A stretch of DNA of 64,000 nt from assembly GCA_022567305.1 (NCBI GenBank), contig JADFHF010000012.1, positions 1-64,000 on the forward strand, in the 5' to 3' direction. The stretch comes from Bacteroidota bacterium (GTDB lineage: Bacteria > Bacteroidota > Rhodothermia > Rhodothermales > UBA10348). The position numbers and the translations under genes were made by a program. Positions 44,888 through 52,709 of this stretch are shown piece after piece (position 1 is the stretch's first letter; each line of letters starts with the position of its first letter). Below the pieces are notes generated by a model, which saw only the letters and a program-made list of their open reading frames with translations, searched no databases and had not been told where the DNA came from.

Positions 44888-45733
44888 ATGGAACAGGTAA
44901 AAGAGGTTCAAATACCGGTGGCACCTGATTCGCGTGGCACCGATGCGAAGCCATTCGTTGATATCTGGTCGATCGGATCTATCGAACTCAGATCCAGACT
45001 TCTGTTGGGGACGAGCGGTTACCCCAATCCCGCCGTTATGCTGGAATCTCTCGCAGCCTCCGAAACACAACTGGTCACCGTCGCCATCCGGCGCGTAGAT
45101 ATTCGCGACCGCTCGGATGAGAGTTTGTTGGAATTACTGTCTCGACTGCCGGTTCACGTGTTGCCCAATACGGCGGGCTGTTATACGGCCAAAGAAGCGG
45201 TCCTGGTTGCTGAGTTGGCTCGGGAGGTTCTCGAGACCGATCTCGTGAAGTTAGAGGTAATCGGAGATGATGAGACGTTGTTGCCGGATGTCGAACAGCT
45301 CCTTCAGGCAGCCAAGACATTGATTGATGCCGGATTCGAGGTTCTGGCGTATACGAATGACGATCCGATCACCTGCAGAAAGCTGGCAGATCTGGGATGC
45401 GCAGCCGTGATGCCACTTGCATCACCCATTGGCAGCGGAATGGGATTGATGAACCCATACAATCTGCAGTTGATACGAGATATCATTTCAGACACCCCGC
45501 TCGTCGTCGATGCCGGAATTGGAACAGCGAGTGACGCCACGCTGGCCATGGAACTGGGGTATGATGGGGTTCTCATTAACACCGCGGTGACCAAAGCAAA
45601 ACACCCTGTTCAAATGGCTGCAGCCATGCGAAACGCCGTTCAAGCCGGGCGACTCGCACATCTGGCGGGCCGAATTCCACGACGATTTTACGCTGCAGCC
45701 TCGTCTCCGATGGAGGGGAGGGTTGGCCAGTGA
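44888..45733 (+). CDS. thiG: Thiazole synthase
   Basis: This 281-residue TIM-barrel protein has [18 protein letters not shown] (start), [17 protein letters not shown], and [10 protein letters not shown] with the Schiff-base lysine. [13 protein letters not shown] and [19 protein letters not shown] then form the phosphate site. It joins iminoglycine, ThiS-COSH and deoxyxylulose phosphate into the thiazole phosphate. About 20-25 residues longer than usual at the N-terminus. Confidence 0.95.
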   Translation: MEQVKEVQIPVAPDSRGTDAKPFVDIWSIGSIELRSRLLLGTSGYPNPAVMLESLAASETQLVTVAIRRVDIRDRSDESLLELLSRLPVHVLPNTAGCYTAKEAVLVAELAREVLETDLVKLEVIGDDETLLPDVEQLLQAAKTLIDAGFEVLAYTNDDPITCRKLADLGCAAVMPLASPIGSGMGLMNPYNLQLIRDIISDTPLVVDAGIGTASDATLAMELGYDGVLINTAVTKAKHPVQMAAAMRNAVQAGRLAHLAGRIPRRFYAAASSPMEGRVGQ

Positions 45734-46368
45734 ATCCGCGCGGATTGCTTCCAAAACTTCTTCTCATCGGCAATCGATTTACGGATCCCGATGTCGGTTC
45801 TAGGATTGTAGAAGCCGTCAAGTGCGGGGTTCCATGGGTGCAACTCCGGGACCATGATGCGGATACGGCTACTTTTCTTCACACCGCCAAATCCCTTGTC
45901 GAGTCCTTACGGGCGGTAAGATCCGATCTGCTGATCTCCATCAATTCGCGAGTCGCAGTGGCCGAAAAACTTCAATGTGCCGTTCATTTGCGGTTTAGCG
46001 GACCACAGGTTGATGCGGCCAGAACACTTATTCCGGAAGGGCTTCCCGTGGGTATTTCCGTCCATACGTTTTCGGAAATTGAACACACCGCATCTGATTA
46101 TTTAATCTGGAGTCCTGTTTTCGAGACGAAAAGCAAACCCGGTCATCAGGGGACGGGGCTTGACGCGCTGTCACAAGTCTGCGAGTTAGCCTCTCCAATC
46201 CCCGTAATTGCGATGGGAGGTGTCACGCCTGACACGGTAGAGGTCTGTTTGGCTTCGAAAGCCTATGGTGTCTCCGTCCTCTCGGGAATTCTAGACGCGG
46301 ACGACATCCACGCCTCCGTGAACGCCTATCGCGACGCCCTTCATTTGGAGGTCGTCGGGCATGGGTGA
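45730..46368 (+). CDS. Thiamine phosphate synthase or TenI-like protein
   Basis: This 212-residue TIM barrel is of the ThiE/TenI family. It starts at GTG 45730, overlapping the thiG stop as GTGA. It has [14 protein letters not shown] (pyrimidine-side loop), then AVHLRFSG in place of the usual DGVHLGQ, and [12 protein letters not shown]...[12 protein letters not shown]. The altered loop leans toward TenI (thiazole tautomerase), but its place before thiD also fits ThiE, so the choice is open. It would couple the thiazole and HMP diphosphate, or isomerise the thiazole. Confidence 0.8.
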   Translation: MNPRGLLPKLLLIGNRFTDPDVGSRIVEAVKCGVPWVQLRDHDADTATFLHTAKSLVESLRAVRSDLLISINSRVAVAEKLQCAVHLRFSGPQVDAARTLIPEGLPVGISVHTFSEIEHTASDYLIWSPVFETKSKPGHQGTGLDALSQVCELASPIPVIAMGGVTPDTVEVCLASKAYGVSVLSGILDADDIHASVNAYRDALHLEVVGHG

Positions 46369-47182
46369 AGTAAAAGTATGCTTGACCATTGCCGGGAGTG
46401 ATTCGGGCGGTGGCGCTGGAATTCAGGCGGACATCAAATCGATGCAGGCAAACGGAGTATTCGCGACGTCTGTTCTAACGGCGATTACGGCACAGAATAC
46501 GCGTGAAGTCACAGATGCGCTCGAGCTACCCGTTGAACTGATTCGATCTCAGATCGACGCGGTGTTCGACGATTTTCAGATCTCTGCGACCAAGACCGGC
46601 ATGCTATCATCGGTAGAGGTTATCGAAACGGTTGCCGAGAGCGTGTCCGAACGAAACATCAGCCCGCTCGTCGTGGATCCGGTGATGATCTCGAAAAGCG
46701 GCTTCAAATTGTTGAAAGATGACGCTGTGGATGTGCTGAAGACCGTGCTGTTACCACTAGCGACTCTCGTAACACCCAACGCACACGAGGCAGCTTTGCT
46801 AACCGGTTTTCCGGTCGAGACAGAAGAGGACGCGCGAAAGGCGGCTGAGGCGATTGCTGGGATGGGTCCGGGTGCTGTTCTGGTGAAAGGTGGGCATCTC
46901 GAGAAAGAAGAGGAGGCCGTCGATGTGCTCTTCGATGGGACGGAGTTTCATTCCTTCCGAGAGGATCGGATCGACACGCCGCACACACACGGCACGGGCT
47001 GTACATACGCAGCCGCTATCACGGCGAATCTGGCCAAAGGCTATCCGTTGCGCGTCGCGGTGGCTCGGTCTAAACTGTACGTGACGAAAGCGATCCGAGC
47101 CGGACTTCCGCTGGGATCCGGCCACGGCCCCACGGATCATTTCTACTATCTGCGCCGAAGGACCGAGTTTCCTTTCAGCTGA
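46361..47182 (+). CDS. thiD: Hydroxymethylpyrimidine/phosphomethylpyrimidine kinase
   Basis: This 273-residue ribokinase-fold protein has LTIAGSDSGGGAGIQADIKS at the start and THGTGCTYAAAI at the end (the anion hole and catalytic Asp/Gly region). VVDPVMISKSG is in the middle. It phosphorylates HMP twice to HMP-PP. It overlaps the previous gene by 8 bases and ends the operon. thiC is not in the window. Confidence 0.95.
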   Translation: MGEVKVCLTIAGSDSGGGAGIQADIKSMQANGVFATSVLTAITAQNTREVTDALELPVELIRSQIDAVFDDFQISATKTGMLSSVEVIETVAESVSERNISPLVVDPVMISKSGFKLLKDDAVDVLKTVLLPLATLVTPNAHEAALLTGFPVETEEDARKAAEAIAGMGPGAVLVKGGHLEKEEEAVDVLFDGTEFHSFREDRIDTPHTHGTGCTYAAAITANLAKGYPLRVAVARSKLYVTKAIRAGLPLGSGHGPTDHFYYLRRRTEFPFS

Positions 47183-47338
47183 TATTCGAGTTGTATCGTC
47201 TGCTTTTTACGTTTTCCAATCTTGGGCTCAAAGGGATCTGTCGTGCCATGTAACGATCTTTCTTATACTAATCCCGATATACATTCGTTATCTCGGGACG
47301 CCTCTAAGCCCGAATTTCAGACCTGAACCCAGAACATC

Positions 47339-49759
47339 ATGCTTCGCAACTATCTGCGCACGGCCCTGCGCGTTCTCCGCCGGCATCCCAGCTACACAGC
47401 GATCAACCTTGCTGGGTTGTCGATCGGAATCGCCGCTTCGTTCCTGCTTCTGCTCTTCGTCAAGAACGAGATCACTTTTGACCAGAAGCACGAGAATGCC
47501 GACCGAATCTATCGAGCGTGGGTACTGGAGGATTACGGCGAAGATCAGCAATTTTTCAATACGACGACACCTGTACCGCTGGGTCCGGGTCTCCAGGCAA
47601 ATCTCCCCGAAATCGAAACGTTTGTTCGTTTTGATCGATTGACCAATACCGTAAGAAAGGGAGATACGAGCCTGAATGAGACGCTCTTCATGGTCGACCC
47701 GGAGTTTCTGTCGGTGTTCGATTTCCCCGCAATACTCGGCAATCCAGAACAGATGTTCACGAATCCGAACGCGATCGTGCTTACGGAGTCGGCCGCAAGA
47801 CGGTATTTCGAAAACGACAATCCGGTGGGTGAAACACTCACGATTGAGTTCGGTGAAGACCTGAGAGAATTCGAGGTTACGGGGGTGCTGGCAGACGTCC
47901 CGGAAAATTCAAGTCTTCAATTTGAAATGCTCCTATCGTACGCGGTTACCGACTGGTTTTACTCGGATCGGATGAAGCAGGCATGGATGAACGTGAGTCC
48001 GGAAACGTATGTGATGCTCAGAGAGGGAGTAGAAATTTCGAATGTGGAAGCCAAACTGCCGGCAGTTGTAAATCAGCTTTTGGGTGATCGAGTGGAAGAG
48101 GGTCAGTACCAGGTAGGCTTGCAACCGCTGCTGGATATTCACATGAATCCGGAAATACCACAGGGATATGCTCCGGTTATTAATCCATTCTACGTTCGCA
48201 TTTTACTCGGCGTAGCTCTTCTGATCCTGGCGATCGCCTGCATCAATTTCGTTACGCTGACCATCAGCCGATCTACTGCACGTTCCCGGGAGATTGGAAT
48301 CCGAAAAGTAGTCGGTGCCGGTCGATCTCAACTGATGCGCCAATATTGGGGAGAAGCGATGCTCATGACGGGAATCTCGATTGGGATAGGATTGGTCCTC
48401 GCCCGCGCCCTGCTGCCCGCCTTCAACGAGCTAAGCACCAAAAGTCTTTCCTTGACATTCGAGCCAATAACCCTGGTGATGATCCTGGGACTCTTCGGTG
48501 TCATCAGTTTGGTGGCGGGTCTATACCCCGCCGTCGTTCTATCAGGGTTAAATCCACACCACGCTCTCTACGGTAAGTCGGACGCCAGATTAAATCGAGG
48601 CCGGTTGCGTAAGGGCCTCGTCGTCATTCAGTTCAGCTTGGCCATTCTTCTGATGGTCAGCACATTTGTGATGGGAAATCAATTGCGCTTTCTCGAGAAC
48701 AAGGATCTGGGCTTCACCCCCGAGTCGGTTTTGGTTATTCCGACAGAGATTCGTCAGTCGAACGCCAACGATTTAGTCGAACGACTTCGATTCGCAACAG
48801 CAGGGAATGACGAGGTAATATCTCTTACGTCATCCATGATGTTATTCGATATAAATGGATGGGGGAGAATTGGTTACAATGCAACGGACGGCACATACAA
48901 GCGATTCTACACAAATGTCATCGACCACGAATTTGTGGAGACACTCGGGCTTCGATTGAAGGAAGGAAGGGATTTCAGCCCGGATCAGCCAGGCGACCTT
49001 GAGCGGGGGATGTTGATCAATGAGTCCTTTGCCCGAGCGTACGGCTGGGAAGATCCTCTCTCAGAGACGATACCCGGAAATTTCGACGAGCATGAAATTA
49101 TTGGTGTGGTCGAAGATTTTCACTATGCCTCGCTTCATACCGACATACAACCTGCCGTAATGGTGGTGAACAGCAATGTCGCGTTTTCGGGCGCGTCCGA
49201 TTTTGACTACGGAGCCTCAACGGCGGCAAAAATTGCCATACGCATCAGAACCGACGATCTTCAGTCGACCATCAAGAATCTGGAGATCGCATGGGCGGAG
49301 GCGGCTCCGGATTTGCCATTCTCTTATTCGTTTCTGGATGATTCGATTTCGTCCCAGTATGTCCAGGAAGAGCGACTTTCAGACGTGACGATGCTCGGAG
49401 CCTTGCTCGCCATATTCACGGCCGGACTGGGGTTATTCGGCCTGGCGGCGATGTCAGTGGCCCGCCGCACGAAGGAGATCGGGTTGAGAAAAGTGCTTGG
49501 AGCTAGTATCACGACGATCGTGCAACTCTTCATCCGGGAGTTCAGTCTGCTAATGGGAATCGCGTTCGTCCTGGCTGTGCCGCTCGCGTACTTCGGGATG
49601 AATGAATGGTTGGAGGCGTTCGCTTATCGGGCCAGCATTGGTGTTCTTCCATTCGTTTTGGCCGGTATTGGAGCCGCACTGGTCATGTGGGTGGCCGTGG
49701 GATTTCAGTCCCTCAGAGCCGCACTCGCGAATCCCGTGGACGCGCTCAGGGACGAATAG
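47339..49759 (+). CDS. FtsX/MacB-like ABC transporter permease (paralog)
   Basis: This is an 806-residue protein with the same plan as the gene at 13324-15738: TM1 (YTAINLAGLSIGIAASFLLL), a periplasmic MacB_PCD domain (DQKHENADRIYRAWVLEDYG), a first FtsX core with SRSTARSREIGIRKVVGAGR, a second periplasmic domain, and a last core with ARRTKEIGLRKVLGAS. No ATPase gene is adjacent. The substrate is unknown. The start ATG gives MLRNYLRTALRVLRRH, typical of the family. Confidence 0.9.
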   Translation: MLRNYLRTALRVLRRHPSYTAINLAGLSIGIAASFLLLLFVKNEITFDQKHENADRIYRAWVLEDYGEDQQFFNTTTPVPLGPGLQANLPEIETFVRFDRLTNTVRKGDTSLNETLFMVDPEFLSVFDFPAILGNPEQMFTNPNAIVLTESAARRYFENDNPVGETLTIEFGEDLREFEVTGVLADVPENSSLQFEMLLSYAVTDWFYSDRMKQAWMNVSPETYVMLREGVEISNVEAKLPAVVNQLLGDRVEEGQYQVGLQPLLDIHMNPEIPQGYAPVINPFYVRILLGVALLILAIACINFVTLTISRSTARSREIGIRKVVGAGRSQLMRQYWGEAMLMTGISIGIGLVLARALLPAFNELSTKSLSLTFEPITLVMILGLFGVISLVAGLYPAVVLSGLNPHHALYGKSDARLNRGRLRKGLVVIQFSLAILLMVSTFVMGNQLRFLENKDLGFTPESVLVIPTEIRQSNANDLVERLRFATAGNDEVISLTSSMMLFDINGWGRIGYNATDGTYKRFYTNVIDHEFVETLGLRLKEGRDFSPDQPGDLERGMLINESFARAYGWEDPLSETIPGNFDEHEIIGVVEDFHYASLHTDIQPAVMVVNSNVAFSGASDFDYGASTAAKIAIRIRTDDLQSTIKNLEIAWAEAAPDLPFSYSFLDDSISSQYVQEERLSDVTMLGALLAIFTAGLGLFGLAAMSVARRTKEIGLRKVLGASITTIVQLFIREFSLLMGIAFVLAVPLAYFGMNEWLEAFAYRASIGVLPFVLAGIGAALVMWVAVGFQSLRAALANPVDALRDE

Positions 49760-49768
49760 ACATACCCG

Positions 49769-51028
49769 CTAACGACCAATTTCCAACGGGATATCCCAAT
49801 GAAAGTGGTTGTTCTCCTTGTAGATAACACCGTCGCGCATGACGAAGTGGACACCATGGATGGCCATGATATCGTCGAGAGGGTTCTCAGAAACTGCGAC
49901 GATATCGGCCGCAAGGCCTTCGCGGAGCACCCCACGCTCTTCTAATATGCCGAGTAACTCGGCGCCGTTAACGGTCATCATCTTCAGGATGTAGGACGCC
50001 GGGATTTCGGCTTCGACGTAACTTTCCAGAAATTCCAGGGTGAGTGATCCGCGTGTTTCACCGTCCCGGTACCACGTCTCGTCCGTTCCGAATGCCATCG
50101 GAGTGCCAATTCGAAACGCCCTCCGAATTCGGTCGATACGTACGTCATATGCACGGGGTGATCGCTCGCGCGGAAAATCCGTACCGACCAGATATACGTG
50201 CCGATCCTTCATAAGCTGGAGAATATCGTCCGACAGGTAGCTGCCGTGCTCAATGGACGCGACTCCAGCCATGATGGCGCTTCTGGCCGTATCGTCCCAA
50301 TACGCATGGGCAGCGACCTTGATATTCATTCGAGACGCTTCGTCGACAGCGGCTCGTATGTCGTTCTCTGTATAAACATACGGCTGATTGTCAACGATCA
50401 GCTTGATAACCTTGGCTCCGAAATGAACGTTTTGCCGGACAGCCTTACGAAGCTCCTCCGGAGTATCCGCAAAAAAATATTCCGGTTCTGCCAGATCAGG
50501 TTTTTCCGGTTGCAAGTGGAACTGGCCCCCAAACGGCGCAATGAGGCGACCTGAGTTGATAATCTTGGGACCCGGAATCCATCCCTCTTCGATCGCACGA
50601 CGAAGATCGGTATCGGCATAATTACCGGCATTCCCGACGTCACGTATCGTCGTGAAACCAGTTTCGAGCATGGATCTCGAATTGGTGACTCCCTGAATAG
50701 CGCGATAAGGAGTGGGCTCCAGAAGAGTCGTGAAGTAGTACGCCCCGAAATCTCTCCTCGCCTGACGCGTAAGTGCCATGTGAGTGTGCGATTCTATCAA
50801 GCCCGGGAGGACATATGAATCGCTGAGATCAACGACACGAGCATCAGCTGGGATGTCGACGTCTTCGCCCATCGCACTGATGATACCGTCCGTGACCAAT
50901 ATGATTTGGTTGTCGCGGATCGTGCTCGATTCCACGTCCACCACGTGACCGGCCCGTATAACGACATTTTGTGCTGCCGAGGCCGAGATGATGAAACAAA
51001 GTGCGACGAGGGAAAGAAAGGTCTTCAT
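49769..51028 (-). CDS. Exported amidohydrolase with intact metal site
   Basis: From the ATG at 51028 the protein has 419 residues and a signal peptide (MKTFLSLVALCFIISASAAQ). The first metal motif is present (LPGLIESHTHMAL), followed by GFTTIRDVGNAG, KVIKLIVDNQPYVYT (bridging-lysine region), KVAAHAYWDDTARSAI, ASIEHGSYL and AFGTDETWYRDG. It resembles imidazolonepropionase-like and Xaa-Pro/organophosphate-type periplasmic amidohydrolases. The substrate is not evident. The gene is separate from the triple at 17735-22305 and has complete ligands. Confidence 0.87.
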   Translation of the reverse strand: MKTFLSLVALCFIISASAAQNVVIRAGHVVDVESSTIRDNQIILVTDGIISAMGEDVDIPADARVVDLSDSYVLPGLIESHTHMALTRQARRDFGAYYFTTLLEPTPYRAIQGVTNSRSMLETGFTTIRDVGNAGNYADTDLRRAIEEGWIPGPKIINSGRLIAPFGGQFHLQPEKPDLAEPEYFFADTPEELRKAVRQNVHFGAKVIKLIVDNQPYVYTENDIRAAVDEASRMNIKVAAHAYWDDTARSAIMAGVASIEHGSYLSDDILQLMKDRHVYLVGTDFPRERSPRAYDVRIDRIRRAFRIGTPMAFGTDETWYRDGETRGSLTLEFLESYVEAEIPASYILKMMTVNGAELLGILEERGVLREGLAADIVAVSENPLDDIMAIHGVHFVMRDGVIYKENNHFHWDIPLEIGR

Positions 51029-51101
51029 ATCGGTCACCATTCGGGTGGGAATTAAGGATGGGCCTGAGGTAGGGAATCATAGTAACAGATTCTCTTATCA
51101 C

Positions 51102-51149
51102 TTGACAACCCTCGGGCAATTGATTATAATGGTAACCATATGGTTACCA
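51102..51149 (+). promoter_or_regulatory. Consensus promoter with a 20-bp palindromic operator overlapping the arsR start codon
   Basis: TTGACA is at 51102-51107 and TATAAT at 51125-51130 with a 17-base spacer, both perfect. Positions 51130-51149 form a perfect palindrome (TGGTAACCAT and its mirror). The predicted transcription start is about 51137-51140, so the arsR ATG at 51140 would be at or almost at the 5' end of the mRNA. Confidence 0.85.
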
Positions 51150-51517
51150 ATACACATACAACTATTCACAGAAACGCCCACAACCTGGACCAAACGTTCG
51201 GGGCTCTGGCCGACTCGACGCGCCGCGCAATTCTCGTGCGACTAGCGAGTGGCGAGGCAACGGTGGGCGAGTTAGCCTGGCCGTTTGAAATATCCCGCCC
51301 GGCCATATCCAAACATCTTCGTGTTCTGGAAAACGCAGGACTCGTCCGGCGAACCGTTGATGGAAGGATTAGCCGATGTGAGCTGGATGCCGCTCCGATG
51401 CGCGATGCTTCGGAGTGGGTAGAGTTTTACCGCAAATATTGGGAGGGTCAGCTCGACCTCCTGGCCAGCTATTTCAACGAAAAGAAGAAAACCACTAACG
51501 AGGAAAAAGAGAAATGA
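51140..51517 (+). CDS. ArsR-family winged-helix repressor
   Basis: This 125-residue protein has [20 protein letters not shown], then [20 protein letters not shown] (recognition helix) and [17 protein letters not shown] (wing), the pattern of ArsR/SmtB-like regulators paired with AHSA1 proteins. It has no metal-site cysteines like ArsR proper. Its own start codon sits inside the operator palindrome, so it very probably represses itself and the downstream gene, which starts inside its last codons (ATGA). Confidence 0.9.
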   Translation: MVTNTHTTIHRNAHNLDQTFGALADSTRRAILVRLASGEATVGELAWPFEISRPAISKHLRVLENAGLVRRTVDGRISRCELDAAPMRDASEWVEFYRKYWEGQLDLLASYFNEKKKTTNEEKEK

Positions 51518-51954
51518 GTGTCGAAACCACATCATCATTAAAATTGTCCAGGATCATCAACGGAACCCGAGAGGACGTATTCGATGCATGGACCAACCCT
51601 GAGCAGATCAAACAGTGGGCGGCGCCGGAGGGGATTACGGTCGAGCAATCTGACGTTGATCTGCGCGAAGGAGGAGAATACCTCCTTCTAATGCATGCCC
51701 CGGAGGACAAGATTCATACGGCTTTCGGAACCTACAAAGAAGTAGACCGACCGTCGAAACTGGTCTACAGTTGGGACTGGAAGGAAGAAGATTCCCAGAT
51801 GGGCGATACGCTTGTGACCGTCGAATTTAATGCGATGGGTGAGACCACTGAGGTGGTCATTACCCACGAATTCTTCCCAAACGACGAGGTTCGGGACGGC
51901 CACGACATGGGCTGGACGAGTTGCCTCAACCAGCTCGAACAGCTGTTCGTCTAA
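51514..51954 (+). CDS. SRPBCC/AHSA1-domain protein
   Basis: This 146-residue protein has the START-like helix-grip fold: [20 protein letters not shown] at the start, then YSWDWKEED and EVVITHEFF, ending with a long helix ([14 protein letters not shown]). The family binds hydrophobic ligands. It is paired with the ArsR gene by a four-base overlap (ATGA), a widespread two-gene arrangement. Its end overlaps the end of the convergent peroxiredoxin gene by four bases. Confidence 0.9.
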   Translation: MSVETTSSLKLSRIINGTREDVFDAWTNPEQIKQWAAPEGITVEQSDVDLREGGEYLLLMHAPEDKIHTAFGTYKEVDRPSKLVYSWDWKEEDSQMGDTLVTVEFNAMGETTEVVITHEFFPNDEVRDGHDMGWTSCLNQLEQLFV

Positions 51955-52502
51955 TCGTCAGACTGTTGTTGTAATTCAGCGAGAGCCTCCAGCACTTCAC
52001 CGCTGTGAGGATTCGGATTCACGCCAAGGAACACCTTTGCCACGACGCCTTCTGGGTCGATGACGAAGGTGTTTCTTGCTGACATTTTAACGTCACCGAC
52101 TCCTCGTAGCGAGCCGTACTCTTCGGAAACAGTTGTTTCTGAATCTGAAAGCAGCTTAAACGTCAACCCCTCTTTGGCGCAGAAATCTTTATGGCTCTCG
52201 GCGCTGTCGACGCTGACTCCTAAGATCACCGTGTTGATTTCTTCGTATTTTTCCAGGTCACGCTGGAAATTTTTGGCCTGGATCGTACAGCCGCGAGTGA
52301 AATCTCTCGGGTAGAAATAGAGCACGACCCATTGTTCGCGATAGTCAACCAAGCTGACCTCGGTTCCTTCGTTGGAAACAAGCGTGAACTCAGGGGCGGG
52401 ATCACCCACTTCTGGCGGATCTCCGATGGGCGTCCAAGCGACCCAAAACAGGCCTGCTAGTGCTAAGACGACGCCAAGTGCGATGAAACGAAACTTCTTC
52501 AT
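51951..52502 (-). CDS. Membrane-anchored peroxiredoxin (Bcp/PrxQ-like)
   Basis: This 183-residue protein has an N-terminal hydrophobic helix (FIALGVVLALAGLFWVAW) and then a thioredoxin-like peroxiredoxin domain. The peroxidatic Cys72 is in FTRGCTIQ, and a second cysteine (Cys108) is in HKDFCAKEG, not the usual spacing for PrxQ (CTxxxC). It reduces hydroperoxides, here facing the periplasm. It ends convergently with the AHSA1 gene. Confidence 0.85.
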   Translation of the reverse strand: MKKFRFIALGVVLALAGLFWVAWTPIGDPPEVGDPAPEFTLVSNEGTEVSLVDYREQWVVLYFYPRDFTRGCTIQAKNFQRDLEKYEEINTVILGVSVDSAESHKDFCAKEGLTFKLLSDSETTVSEEYGSLRGVGDVKMSARNTFVIDPEGVVAKVFLGVNPNPHSGEVLEALAELQQQSDD

Positions 52503-52709
52503 GGTTCTTCGTGGGGAAGGAAGAGTGGAATGATGGTCTGAGGAATGCGAAAACCGAAGATGGGGAGCTTGGTTCCATCTGGCTACGACGTAGCGCTATT
52601 GCAACTCAGAGCGGAATCCCGTTATTTGTGGGCCCATCGCGCGCAAGATTCATGAAAGGCGTCACCCTAAATCACCACGAAATACTCGACCTCGTACGAG
52701 AATGATCAG

